Positions 37,645 through 50,409 of a DNA stretch of 64,000 bases are shown here, piece after piece; the first letter of the stretch is position 1; every line of letters starts with the position of its first letter. Made by a program: the position numbers and the translations under genes. The DNA comes from Luzula sylvatica (taxonomy: Eukaryota; Streptophyta; Magnoliopsida; Poales; Juncaceae), in contig OX326957.1 of NCBI GenBank assembly GCA_946800325.1, forward strand, positions 50,380,807-50,444,806. The letters run 5' to 3'. The notes beneath the pieces were generated by a model that was given only the letters and a program-made list of their open reading frames with translations, had not been told where the DNA came from and made no database searches.

Positions 37645-40510
37645 TGGCTTGTATCTTGATGAGATGGCACTGACATAATGTCGATGAATACTTTGTTACT
37701 ATTTCTTACAAAAAAAAATCATCAAGACGAGTATAAAAAATTCCGTAGTTAATTAATAATATGATTAATTAAAAGTTTCTTCAAAATAATGAAATGTTTT
37801 GTTTCGACAATCAAATGAAAATTTACATATGAAATAAACACAGATGATTAATTACATATAATATATATCTGAGAATAGTGTACAATTTCACTCTTACGAT
37901 GTCTAGCCAAGCCAAATTTTTATAATAAAAAAAATGCATGTAGTCCATAACTATAGCAAAATATTTGTTGTATAAAAATACTAGTTTACTTTCTTACAAG
38001 AATTTGTTATCAATATATAAATGTCTAACAATATAATTAAAATCATTAGAAGATATATCATCGAGCGATGAGAATAATAGAGAGAACTTGACCTATTCGG
38101 TTTACGCAAATTGGATGATTGAATTGAATTGAAGTTTAATTTTCAAGAAAGAGAAATACAAATACAAATATAACACGAGGTCTGTGACGATGTTATGAAC
38201 AATATTAGCAAAACATGGTGTATTTTCAAGAAAAGTATATTTACATTATTTTGTTACAAACGGGATCCGAAGACCTGGTGTCTAATGATGACATTTTGGG
38301 ATTATTTAATTTTTGTGACAATTACTATGTAATTTTGGATGTGTATTCAAATAACTAGTTGTTGTTGTCGGTACAAACTATATTAAAAGATAAATAATTA
38401 AAATGAATACATCGAGCATGGTCTTGTTTGTATTCCTTCAAAAATAAAATATTCTAATGTAAAACATACAATTTTTTGAATTGTAATATACATAATAACG
38501 TAATAACGTAAATTAAATATAATATATCAATAATCGTAACTATACAACTTATATATTATAAAACTACAATTTGTATATTATTTTTCAAAATTTGCCAGAT
38601 CATTAATGTATTTATTATAGGTGTGAGATATTGTGCGACATATCAAATCTTCTTTTAAATTAATTACGAAGTTCATGGTTGTAGTAGTTTCTCTTTTGGC
38701 TATTCTATGAGAATCCATGCTTCCCAATTTATCTTTTCTCATTTTCCAAATTGCACCTCCCTATTGCCTACAAACAACTACCTTAACCAAAATCAAATCC
38801 ATTTCTTTATTTCTATTTACTCATATATTATTATGTTAGATCTTCAAAAATTTATATTTATAATATTAAATAGACAACTATCTTGGGTCACGTACAATGT
38901 TTGGAACGATTCAAACAGTTAACTAATACTCTCGTTTTAGTTCAAATCTTATCTAACAAGATAATCATATCAATTATCTTCTTTTATTTTTTTCTTTATT
39001 TATTTCTCCACAAACAACTAGGGGCCGTTTGATGTAAAAGACTTTGAAGGATATTGAAGAATTCTTGTATTTTCTAGGGAAAGTGAAATGAGGGTTAAGT
39101 ATTTGAAGGACATCATTGTTTTGCATGTGTTGTTTGATTTGCTAGAATTGGATAATGGAAAGTGAAATCCATTGTTTGATGTAAAGGATAATTGAAAGTA
39201 GTTATTAAGAATTTGAGATATATGAGGCATGCTTATTTGAAAAATTAAATATGAATCAATTTATTATGATCACATTTCAAAATATGTAACATTAATTAAA
39301 TTATAAATCCTAAAACAAATAACAATATTACAAGAAAAATTAACATTACCACTTGTTAAAATATAACATAAATTATCTAGTAAACATATTCATTGATACA
39401 AGTCTAGTTTATCAAACGAAATACAAATTAATAGCATAATGAAAATCTGAACACGCCGATATAATTAATTACGCCAACACTTCCATCTTCATCACTACTA
39501 TATGGATCCATTTCATAAACCTAACAATATGAAAATCGCCATAAATGAATATTCGAAACGCCATAGTTGATTGAAACGATACATATTTGATGTATAATCA
39601 CTAATCAGACATCTAAAATTTCCAGTCAGAGATGGCTTTTGCAAACAATTGTGAAATTGGAAAGAATTGTTTGGGGATTTAATCAAAATTAAAGCTATGC
39701 AGGTGAAAATTGATCCCAATTGATCTCAATTAATCAAAATTAAAGTTATGCAGGTGAAAATTGATCTCAATTAATCAAAATTGGAAATAATTGGAAAGAA
39801 TTGTTTCAATTAATTAAACATCTATGTGTGTACAGCGCCAAGAAAACCAGCGCCAAAAAGAGGAGGAGAACATATCTGTATGTCAATTAATTGGAAAGAA
39901 TTGGAAAGAACATCTCTGTACGTCAATTAATTGGAAAGAATTGTTTCAAAATTGGAAAGAACATCTCTGTATGTCAATTAATTAAAGCTATGCAGGTGAA
40001 TTGGAAAGAGGAGGGGAGAGATGGGGAGAGGGAGAGAGAGGCTCACCACTGCACCAAGAAAACTGACGAGAGAGGGGAATGAAGAAAACCAGCGCTGCGC
40101 CAAGAAGCTACGATTCCAGCGCCAAGGAGAGAGAGCTAGGGTACCAGCGCCAAGAAGAAGCAAAGGAGAGAAAGATAGCGCCAAAGAGAGAAATCCCACG
40201 GACTTGCTATGTTTTCCGGCTTCTTTTGCGAGACAACAAGTGAGGGAAAAGAGGCACGAAGGACACGAAAATGGGAATTGAAGTTCTCGCTTTGTCCGTC
40301 TAATCAAACATCCAATACCAACCCTTATCATGGAAATGGATGTCTTTTCTTGAATTTTCCATGTAAATACCGTGTATCAAACGGCCCCGAGAAAAAGGAA
40401 ATAATCTTCATTTTGCATTCTATTATTTCATTATTGGACCTTTGGTACAGGCCCTCAATATTCAAAATAAGCCTTGTATTTTTTACAAATTACTTATTAT
40501 TTCATAAGCA
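37645..40510. repeat. Segmental duplication, unit 2 (interrupted)
   Basis: Collinear with unit 1, with numerous substitutions and indels. It is interrupted at 39021-40388 by a terminal-inverted-repeat element. The right-hand remainder (40389-40510) matches 36615-36720. A third partial copy of an internal piece (AATCAAATCCATTTCTTTAT and following) lies at about 41365-41456 beyond the A/T block. Confidence 0.8.
39021..40388. mobile_element. Terminal-inverted-repeat DNA element (1.37 kb)
   Basis: The ends are GGGGCCGTTTGAT and its exact complement ATCAAACGGCCCC. The interior has repeated GGAAAGAATTG and AGCGCCAAGAAG words (39780-40190). ORFs at 40021-40281 and 39978-40331 are on opposite strands of the same purine-rich tract and show no transposase motif. 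The paralogous empty site survives at about 36600-36615. Ends of this form occur in hAT and PIF/Harbinger families; the target duplication is too eroded to decide. Confidence 0.75.
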
Positions 40511-40569
40511 TTATAACTAGGCTTTACGATTACAACTATTCTGTACCGGCCCATGACCGGGTACAGTGA

Positions 40570-41345
40570 TATTATTCGATATTATATTCTATTCTATTAT
40601 ATTATACGATATGATATGATATTATTTTAATATGATATTATATTATTTCATATTACAACATATAATATTATATAATTATATTATTTATATTCTATATTCT
40701 ATTGTTGTATATAATTATTATATTATACTACACTAATTTACATTATATTGTTTTATATTATATTATATTATATTACTTGATATTATATAATATAATATAC
40801 TATTATTTTATTTTATATTATATTATATAAGTATATATTATATAATACATTACTTTATATTATATTTTATTATTTATTATTTTGTTGTTTTATATTATGT
40901 TGTATTATATTATATTATATGATATTATATTACTTTATATTATAGTGATTTATATTTATATTATATTATATTACACGATATGATGTTATTTTCATATTAT
41001 GTAATATTATTTTATATTACATTATATAATATTACATAATTATATATTTTTTATATTTTATATTATATATTCTATTGCTTTATATTGTATTATGTTATTT
41101 AATATTATATTGTTTAATATTATATTATACTGTAAGATACGATATGATATTATATTGTTTTATATTTATATTATTATGTTATACTGTACTTATATTATAT
41201 TGTATGACATTATATTATATTATATAATTTATAAAATTATATTATATTAAATTACATTACTCTATTATATGATAGTATATTGTATTATATTATTATTGTA
41301 TAATATAATATAATTATTGTTTATAAATATAATTTGAAAAAATAA
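40570..41345. repeat. Almost pure A/T block
   Basis: About 780 bp composed nearly entirely of TATATTATA-type words, with only scattered single G or C. Such blocks are prone to strand unpairing and can act as matrix-attachment or breakage sites (inference). It adjoins the segmental duplication. Confidence 0.85.
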
Positions 41346-41458
41346 TATTATAATGAATAGCCATGACCTTATACAAAATCAAATCCATTTCTTTATTTCT
41401 ATTTACTCATATATTATTATGTTAATTAGATCTTCAAAATTTATATTTATAATCTTCA

Positions 41459-41460
<2 letters not shown>

Positions 41461-41515
<55 letters not shown>
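41461..41515. repeat. (TA)n(TG)n microsatellite
   Basis: A short AT run followed by about 21 TG units, immediately after the third partial duplication copy. Confidence 0.97.
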
Positions 41516-41517
<2 letters not shown>

Positions 41518-41782
41518 AAAAAGAATCCACAAAAAGAATAAAAAAAAAATCAAAGGTCCAAAATGGACTATTGAAATTAGCAAAATTTATTTTTGTATAT
41601 AGATAAATATACTGTCTAAAATATATTATTTTATTATTAATTTTAGTCATGTTAACATGATGAATTCAACAATATATTTTGTTTATTTAAATAGTATATT
41701 TGCTAATATCATTTGTACATTTTGCCTGTGTAGATTTTTTTTGTTTTGGATTTTCTTTAGCAAACATATATATATATATATA

Positions 41783-44644
41783 GGGTTAATTTCATGTATA
41801 TCCCTTCAAAACTTCAAAATATCAAATTTATCCCTCTAAACTTGATAATATCATATTTATCCTTCAAAAATTTACAAAATATCAAATTTACCTTTTAAAA
41901 ATTTAAAAGCTATCAAATTTATCCCCATAAAACTAGTGTCGTATCATATTTGTGTAAACTGTCAAGTTGTCATCCCATTAATCATAATTTAAAAACATTA
42001 ACTCTAGTTAAATCATAAAATTGACAAAAGTACCCTTGTTAATTATCTTTTATTTTTCTTATTTCACAGACTTTGTCCCATCTTCTCTTCTCTTCTCTTC
42101 TCCTACTGTACTCGACCAAAACCCCAATCAAATCCCCAAGAGTGAAGGCATGTGCAGCCGTGCCCTCTCTTCTCTTCTTTGACTACTCAGCCAAAAGAGT
42201 GAAGATCAAGCCAAGCCACCCCCACCTACACCTTCATCGCCGAGCCAAACCAACTCCACCTTCATCGCTAAGCCACCTTATTCGCTCAGTTACCTCCGAA
42301 TTCACTTGTCCAGATTTTCTTTTGTGATTTTCCATCTTCGAATGTCTCAAATGTCTGGGTACACATTTCTAGATACTCTATTTCATATTAATATTTTGAC
42401 CCATGTATGATAAAGGAGGCTGATTTGAGCAAAATGAGGCCGATTAAATATGATTTTTGATTAAATACTCTAGTTTTAATTGACGCGCTGCTAGTTTGCT
42501 TGATTAAATATGATTATAATTAATTAAGCAAGCAATAATTGTATATGAACTATAGATTGTTAATTCAATTTGGGCTAAACATAATTTGTTATTTCCTCAA
42601 AATAAATTTATGATTTTAAATCGGTGCATTTTGTTTACCTCTGAATCGGAATCGATCGAGTTATAAATATCTAACTTCACTCTTATTTTGTTTAGTTTGT
42701 TTTATTTAGGCAAGGTTCATCTAATTACAAGCTAAAAATGATTAACGAGGTTACTAGGCAGAATTTCTGATGAACTGAGGTATCGTCCCGTGGTAGACCT
42801 TCTTGATGTTGTTAAGTTGAAAATTATGATGAAATTTGATGAAAGAAGAGGAATAACAAGGAAATAGAAGGGGGCGTTGTCGTGTTGGTTCCAATTTCAA
42901 AGAGTTGATAGATATCTTGAGACTATATCGAAGGTAAATCCTTAATTTGTTTTTAATTAAAGAAGTGGCAGCATTACATGTTTACATTTTTTTGAACATA
43001 TTATGTAAGGTCTGGGGGTATATGAAGTTCACAGAAGTAGTAATAATCGGGCCGGAATATTATGGTTGTTTTGATGTTTGTATAGAGATTAAATATTATT
43101 GATTTTGATATTTTTATTTTGTGTTGTGACATTATATTTGGTTAAGATATTTTTATTTTGTTTTGTGGCATTTCAATTTTTATTTGAATAGGAGTTATCC
43201 TCCAAAATTTTCATGCATTCTTGATTTTATTTACAAACTTTAGAACAACCATAACATCTTTTACAGGGGATGAAAAAAAAACCAGTAAACAAAATTAAAA
43301 CACAAATAATATTATATAAGCCATCAAAAAATATATTATCATATGTAATCATGTCGAGAGGCATGATAATAAGCTTAAGAAAATTCAAGTATCCATTTCA
43401 GATTTTTCTCCAAAGCACATTCAATAATGTAATGCTCGTAAGAGCAATTACAAAATAAAACAACATAAAATCTTATTACATTCACACAAGAATATATTAT
43501 TTTGTTTAATACATTACCTTAAAACAGGAACTAGTATTGTGCAAGAATTTCGAAAATGTTCGGAAATTTCTAGAAAGTTGCATTTGTCTGGCCCATGATT
43601 TATGCGAGATCTTCGTGAATGGGCATAGTGCAATTGGTACCTGAAATTAAGGTTTCGATTCCGTAATTAAATAACCCTAATTCAATTATAATTAATCTTA
43701 TTTCGCCTAAATTTTCCCCAAGTTACTCAAAATAGTCCATTTGATTTTGACAGAAACTGATTATTCTACAATTTGAGGGTTATTTTACATTATTTGAAAT
43801 GACACTTTAAATTATGGTTTATAGTTAGGTACTGTAATCAAATTGACCTTAATTCAGTTATTATTAATCTTATTCCAGTTCAATTTGTTCCCAAATTACT
43901 CTAAATAATCGAACTGGCCCCGATATAATCTAAATTAAACCTAGTTTTCTCTAATTTAGCATATTTGATGATAATAAATAACTATTTTCTTTAATTCAAC
44001 CCAATTAATCACAAAGCCAATAAAAAAAATCAGAATAAAAACATGTACCTTTGACTGAATCATTGTCACAATAGTACCAGAGCACTTAATCGAACACTGG
44101 CACCTCGTTCTTCCACTAGCACCAGCGTCAAGCAGATTAATAGGAGGAGCGGAGCTGGAGAAGTAGAATTCTTCTACTGGCACATCGTTCTAGTTGTAAT
44201 CGATGTACTTTCGTTGAAGAAGAGAGGTGCGGAGCTCTCAAGGGATTTGGAGAACCAAATCGTATTGCTCTAGACTTTCGTTGAAGAAGACGAAGAACAA
44301 AGTTCTTGGGAAGCTGGAGAATCAAGTAGCGAGAGCTCCATCCAAACCATAGTTGAAGAATGATGAAAACTCAACTCTAATCTAGACCCAGACCTAAGTT
44401 GTAGAAGAAGAACTTGTTTATCGGGTTTGGAATAAGAAGTGGTTTTGTTTGAGATTAATCCAGACCTTGAAAATGAAGGGTAAAAATGTCATTTCACAAC
44501 ATTTCTGTTAAACTTAACATTTCTGTTAGTTGGAGATAAATTTGAAAAAAGTGAAGTTTTAGAGGGATAAATTTGATATTATCAAGTTTAGAGGGACAAA
44601 TTTGATATTTTGAATTTTTGAAGGGATATACCTGAAATTGCCCC
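41783..44644. mobile_element. MULE-3: long-TIR element (2.86 kb), cargo not identified
   Basis: The left end GGGTTAATTTCATGTATATC and right end (complement) GGGGCAATTTCAGGTATATC match over about 90 bp, including CAAAATATCAAATTT and CTCTAAACTTGATAATATCA. Long TIRs starting GGG and 2-3 kb size fit a non-autonomous Mutator-like element. It sits in an AT microsatellite, so a target duplication cannot be read. 42770-42935 reads R-Y-R-P-V-V-D-L-L-D-V-V-K-L-K-I-M, then K-F-D-E-R-R, weakly like the end of a MULE transposase. 44045-44325 (minus) has an open segment ending in a splice-donor-like AAAGGTACAT, perhaps a captured exon of unknown origin. Confidence 0.75.
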
Positions 44645-45256
44645 TATTAAATATATATATATATATATTGTGAATTTTCCCAAGAGTTTTCTATTTTTAT
44701 TTTTTGTGAATTTCTTTTGACCTTTTGTGAATTTACGTAGTAAATATTTGAGTCGACTTTTTAGCTAGGAGGTAAAGAAATCAACGTAAACAAATAGTTT
44801 CTTCATAGTCAATTTTTTATTCATTTTTTAAATATTGATTGATTTGCTTATTTCATTTACTTTACTCTCACTAGATCACTGTTATATCTTAGGTTACTAA
44901 TTTGTTTTATTTTATTATTGTAAGTGTTGAAAGAAATAAAAATAAAAATATTTTATTATTGGGGCAATTTCGTCTGCGTCCTTCTAAGAGTTCAAAATAA
45001 CAGATTTGTCCCTCTAAAACGAACAATTACATATTTATCCTTACAAATCTCAACTTATTTCAATTTTGTCAAAACTTAACAGACATGTTAAAATTAACAG
45101 AAAACTATTTCATTGACTAATTTACCCCTAGCCCAAATTCATTGAAAATCTAATCCATACCCGTTAAGTAACCCCAAACCCATTAAAACACCTAAACCTA
45201 ACCCAACCCGAGAAAACCCTAGACCTATTTTCCTCTTGCCAAACACGTGAACAACA

Positions 45257-46146
45257 ATGGCGTTCTTGGCGACGCGACGCGACGCGACTGGAGCTATTTT
45301 GGCGACGCAACACGGCATTGGCGTCGCGAAGCTCATCAGGAATTCACGGCTGAAGCTGGTGAAGCTCTTACTGTTGAAGTTGGTTGGAAGTGCTGCGCCA
45401 GATTTCGTATCTGAAATTGTTTTTTATCAGGAATTCATCAAAGTTAGTCTAATTCCATAAAAAACTTACCTTTCTTTAATATGAATTTTATTGCTCATTT
45501 TGTTGTTACATAATCTAGTGGTTCAGGTCATGCTTTCCGATTACATTGGAAAAAAGTATATCATGCCTTACTGGTACCTCCATTCTCCTTTTAATACTAA
45601 ATTACCATATTTATATCTTTCATGAAACTCAATTTCTTTTCAATTTGCACATAAATTACTACTTTCAGTGACCATTATTCATAATTCGAGAGCATAAATA
45701 CCAAAATTATCAAACTCTCTCTTGACAGTGTGGTAGTGTGGTACGTAAACATATTCCCTCAAAACAATTAATCAATAATTTATTTATTTAATTAACATTA
45801 AATATTTTTTTTTAAAAAATACTGTTTTCGCACCTCGAATGGGTTCAAACAGATAGAAAATCAGGAGGACTCGGTGACTTGAATTATCCTCTCATCTCTG
45901 ACATCGCCAAACCTTTTTTCCAAATCTTACGGCGTGTTAATTGTTATCAGGTATTTATTCTTCTAAATTATCATAATGACTATTTGATAATCTTCATGAT
46001 TTTAATATTATTTATATTATATGAATAACAGGGAATTGCATTGAGAGGATCATTTAAAATAGATAAGGAAACCGAGCGAGAAGTCGATGAAACCCGACCC
46101 GAAACGCATGTGTGTGTAAATTTTGTAATCGAGTCGGAAAGTTAAT
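45257..46146 (+). pseudogene. Captured chloroplast 2-Cys peroxiredoxin (BAS1-type) gene fragment
   Basis: Four segments match plant 2-Cys peroxiredoxin in order with introns retained. 45257-45443 ends with V-G-S-A-A-P-D-F and Q-E-F-I-K before GTTAGT. 45537 to about 45590 gives L-S-D-Y-I-G-K-K-Y-I. 45822-45950 gives [22 protein letters not shown], then GTATTT. 46032 to about 46146 starts G-I-A-L-R-G-S-F and goes on to I-D-K-E. The exon carrying the peroxidatic Cys (F-x-C-P-T-E) and the C-terminal resolving-Cys part are missing, so no peroxidase function is possible. The 2-Cys enzyme normally detoxifies peroxides in plastids. The N-terminal ~40 residues start at ATG 45257 and could be a decayed transit peptide. 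It lies inside the MULE-4 inverted repeats, hence transposon capture. Confidence 0.85.
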
Positions 46147-46510
46147 TTTGAATTATGTTGTGATTTTAGTAATCCTGTTGTGGTCGAGCCAGGAAGTTAT
46201 TTTGAATCATGTGTAATTTTTTTAATCATATCGTGATCGAATCGGGAAGTAATATTTGTAATATTTTGTGATATTTTTAACTGTGTGTAATATTTGTACA
46301 TTGCAAATATTTGGCCATTTTTTAATCATGTGATCAAATTGGGAAGTAATCTTTGTAATCTTTTCAATGATAGTGTAATATTGTACATTTGTAATATTTT
46401 GAATCATGTTGTAATATTTTAGAATTGTGTTCGTTCTTTGGTATCAATTTTTCTTACAGAACTCTCTTTTTTCAAATATCAGTACATTTGCAAAATGCCC
46501 CTCTTTGTTG

Positions 46511-46752
46511 AGTAAGGTTTTCCTGTGGCCTTCACAGTGAAACCACTTGTGAAACCGCCTACGTGGCTTCGTTTCATTGGTCAATACAATGTATTTTGCA
46601 CATAAACCCCTACTTTATATAAATTAACAGACAGGGGCTTCCGAAAAAGTAGGGGTTTATATGCAAAAATATATTGTATTGACCAATGAAACGAAGCCAC
46701 GTAGGCGGTTTCACAAGTGGTTTCACTGTGAAGGCCACAGGAAAACCTTACT
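46511..46752. mobile_element. Near-perfect palindromic MITE (242 bp) with 10-bp target duplication
   Basis: Two arms of ~100 bp, starting AGTAAGGTTTTCC and ending GGAAAACCTTACT, are inverted and over 90% identical around a ~40-bp centre. The flanking direct repeat CCTCTTTGTT occurs at 46500-46509 and 46753-46762. A 9-11 bp duplication points to a Mutator-type MITE. It is nested in MULE-4. The transcript would fold into one long double strand. The ORF at 46581-46901 is an artefact. Confidence 0.88.
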
Positions 46753-47067
46753 CCTCTTTGTTTCTCTCCTATTAAAAAAAAAAAAAAATCGCATAAATTC
46801 CATGAATTGCATATAACATTAAAACACAACATATCAAAACATAACGAAATCACATGTCGAAACAACAATAATTCTAAAACAAAAACATAACAAAACCACA
46901 TGAATTAAAATAATTTATTCATATTTTCCCAACTAGATTTGTCGCAATCTTCAGTGGTAATATTCTGAGCTTCGTCAACCTCCAATTTATCTCAAAATTC
47001 ATGATATTTGCTGTAAGCGAGGGTTATTTCATTGAGGAGGAGAGAACGAAAGACTAGAGAAGGCAAT

Positions 47068-47205
47068 CAAGGGTTATTTTTGCTGCAATTGAGGGTTATT
47101 TTTGCTGCAATTGAGAGTTATTTTGCTGCAATTGAGGGTTATTTTTGCTGCAATTGAGGGTTATTTTTGCTGCAATTGAGGGTTATTTTTGTTGCAATCG
47201 AGGGT
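47068..47205 (+). repeat. Minisatellite, ~24-bp unit
   Basis: Six units of GAGGGTTATTTTTGCTGCAA plus ATT, with minor variants, inside MULE-4 near its right end. Confidence 0.93.
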
Positions 47206-47767
47206 TAATTCTGAGCAATTGGCTTATCTCATGGTGAAGAGAGAGAAATAACGGGAAGAACCATTGAGTGAGTGTTCCTCCTGGCGAAGAAATCAGAGGC
47301 AGGCACTCCTTGCTTCGCCAAGAGCTTACGAAGACGAAGAAGAAGCCTTTTCCTTGGGGACTAATCCTTGGCGCGACGAGAGTATGATTTTGGTGATGAA
47401 GAAAGCACGACCAAGAAAGAATGAACAAGCGCCGTTGGAGAGCTCACGAAGAAGAAATAACAAGAAAAAAGCTGTACTGGGTCTGTCCGGTTAGGATGTT
47501 GGATGTATTTGTGAATTAAACAAAAGGGCATTCTTGTCATTATTTTTTTTATTTGCTAGTTTAATTAATTTGAAATTTGAAATAACAGTTTATTTAACAG
47601 AGATTTAACAGAAACTTAGCTTCAGGGATAAATTTGATATTTATAATTTTAAAATGGATATACATGATATTAATAGAGTTTAAAGAGGATAAATATGTAA
47701 TTATTTGTTTTAGAGAGATAAATTTGTTATTTTGAATTTTCGAAGGGACATAGAAGAAATTCTCCCT

Positions 47768-49303
47768 TATATATAAAAGCAAAAATGTTATATCTACCGA
47801 ATCCAATCACATATAGTCTCCCGAATACACTTTTTATATACAAGTTTGAGTGGGACCCATTTCAATGTCATACCAAATATGTACATTCGGGATATAATCG
47901 GTGGATTTCTTCTGGGCTTCAATCATTTTTTCGAATTAAATCACATATTTAATCCCGATTGTATTATTAAGGAAATAATGATGTGGCGCAAGTTGAATTA
48001 TTTCCACTAATATTACTTCGGTAGCATTCTGTGGAAAATAATAGGAAAGATATATAAAAGAAAGGTCGAGCACTATTTATATAAAATGATATATATCTCC
48101 AAATATCCAAATTTATAGGAAAATAATAGTCTGCCTTGATTATTTCTTCCTCTAATTGTGCAAGTTTCTCACTTAATTGTCAATCTTTCCTAAATCTACG
48201 AAATTTGAAAATTATTCTAATTGTAATTCCCAAATCTGCTGCTCGTTTCTGTATTTGAATTTTTCCATCTCTATTAAGCAAGTTCCCCCCTAATATCACT
48301 CATCAGATTTGACACTGATTAATCTAATATCTTTGATTTATTTAATATTTTCTTTCTCCTTTCATAGATATCAGTATTCCTTTTCAAATTGAGATTATTA
48401 TCTTGTCATGTTTTATTCTTAAGAAAATGATAAATTTGAATGGTATAACAATAATCACAGATCGTCTTTTAATTTGTTAAATCTTAATTTTTTTTTATGT
48501 TTTGGAAATTTGGAAAAATATCAAAGAATCTGTTCCAAATAATAAATATAATGGAATAAATAAGCATTACGTCAAGGGCTACAAAAACAAACTAGCCCAT
48601 GTCTCTTTGTTTGCAAACAATAAAAAACACAAGAAAAATATCTATATTTATAAACTGTGGGCCCTAAAGGAAGGTCCCATATATTCCACTGCTACCTCTT
48701 CACCCATTACTACTTGGGAAAATATAGTTGCCCCTCAATCCAACTTTTGAAGCCTCGATGAGGTGACACATGTCACTTTAGACCCCGCTAAATCAATTGA
48801 CATGTATCAATGAAATTATGAATTTGTTAATTGCATGGTACACCATGTTCAATTGACAATGCACCTGTTATTTGATTAACTTATTACAACCAAATTATAA
48901 TAAGTAATTAATAAATAATATATACATCATTATTATGATAATTAATTATTAATTTGAATGTTAATCAATTATGTCAATTAGAAAAATAATACTTGATTTA
49001 TAAAAAATAATCTTATTAATTATGTCAATTAATTTAATTAATACGATTAATATAATTATATTAACTCAAACTAAAATAATTATGTTAATTATATTTTTTT
49101 TACAAAGTTTATTTTAATTCTTTATTGATGAAATTAATATATGAATTTTCAGTTTGATTAGGAATCAAATAATTAGGTTGAGTTTTAGTTAGCATCATTT
49201 CACAAATAACGTATCAATGAACATATTTATGTGTATTTTTTAATTAAACAATTAACTTCATTGATTAATTTTGATTACTATTTTCAGTAATTGAATTTAA
49301 TAA
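47768..49303. other. AT-rich spacer
   Basis: No gene recognised. 48880-49130 is extremely rich in AATTAATT words. The ORF at 48502-48750 has no known domain. Confidence 0.45.
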
Positions 49304-49600
49304 GGGAAATTTTGATATGTAGACCAAATAAGTTTGAAATTACCTAAAATAGACAACGAAGTTTCAAAATTTGAGTTATAACACTTTCGACATTTCAAAA
49401 GTCGAGCGATTCAAAGTGACCGACTTTTCAAAAGTCGGACATTTCGTTAATTACCTCAAACATCTAAACCAAAAGTCGGATGTTTCATTAATTACCCCAA
49501 ACATCTAAATCCTTACCAGATCCGTTAATATGGGCTCGACCTTTCAAAGGTCGAATGATTTGAGTATAATTTGACTGTATTGAAACCACTCTCCCAATGG
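49304..49600 (+). mobile_element. Solo MULE end related to MULE-2
   Basis: It begins GGGAAATTTTGATATGTAGA, then matches the MULE-2 terminal repeat (CAAATAAGTTTG, GACAACGAAGTTTCAAAATTT, TAACACTTTCGACATTTC). It then has the same subterminal palindrome type, CGAC-TTTCAAA-GTCG, three times. No partner end or coding region follows before 50323, so it is a truncated element. Confidence 0.75.
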
Positions 49601-50322
49601 TCTCCCCCAACAATTAACAATTATGCTCTCAAATAAAAATAATTATTTGAGTTAATATATTTTCCCCCAACATTCTCTATATTCATATATTTAACTAAGT
49701 TAATATATTTAATTAACATGATAACTAGTACATGTTAGCTGTTAATATAATATGTAATTAACATTAGTTCGAATTCATAAATTTGAATCAATATTTATGA
49801 ATTTTTAATGATATGTTCTAATTATCACGTTAAATAAATGTAATGGTACAAATATGGAGAATACGGCGGGTACAATTTGGAGTTAAATAAAATTTTATAC
49901 TTTTTTTTTACGTGCTCAAACAGTAGAGTTGATATTAAAAAAAAAAATTAATTGACTCCAAAATGTACCTGCCGAATTCTCCAATATTAAACTATTACAT
50001 TTAATTAACGTGATAATTAAAACATATAATTAAATATTCATTAAAATTTACTCAAATTTATGAATTCGAATAAATATTAATTATGTATTAAGTTTATAGC
50101 TAACATGTACTAGTTATCATTATAATTAAATATTCATTAAAATTTGGAGTTAAATATGTATTAAGTTTTTCGAAGTGAGTTCATCGAGCATTTGACGGGG
50201 AGTTGGCTTAAGAGCGATCATGGAGAATTCATCAATCATTGCCTCCCAATAAAGAAGAATGAATCCATATTCTTGAGTCAAATGTCCCACCGATTCACAC
50301 TGCACTTCACAAAAGTAGCATA
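49601..50322. other. AT-rich spacer
   Basis: Repeated TTAATTAACATGATAACTAG-like and AATTAAATATTCATTAAAA words in direct and inverted order suggest decayed foldback DNA, but no boundaries are clear. Confidence 0.4.
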
Positions 50323-50409
50323 TCTATACTATATACTAATTCAAGGGGATTTGCAGCCCCCTGGTGCAGCCACGTCACCAGGGACCTATTCGTAAAAAAA
50401 ATATTTTTT

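Larger units (their letters stand above)
44961..47767. mobile_element. MULE-4: Pack-MULE-like element with captured peroxiredoxin exons
   Basis: The left end GGGGCAATTTCGTCTGCGTC and right end (complement) GGGAGAATTTCTTCTATGTC match over about 80 bp (both with GTTCAAAATAACA or TTCAAAATAACA, CTCTAAAAC, AATTACATATTTATCC). The TIR is related to that of MULE-3, 316 bp away, so both belong to one family. Contents are 2-Cys peroxiredoxin exon fragments (plus, 45257-46146), a nested palindromic MITE (46511-46752) and a minisatellite (47068-47205). No transposase. No clean target duplication (AT-rich flanks). Confidence 0.8.

Noticed and set aside
40021..40331. ORFs of 86 and 117 residues on opposite strands
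   Set aside because: They overlap the same purine-rich tract within a TIR element and have no transposase motif.
42073..42327. 84-residue Ser/Leu/Pro-rich ORF in MULE-3
   Set aside because: Low-complexity; I cannot tie it to a captured gene.
47183..47494. Two antisense ORFs near the right end of MULE-4
   Set aside because: No similarity that I can name. Short and on complementary strands of the same stretch.
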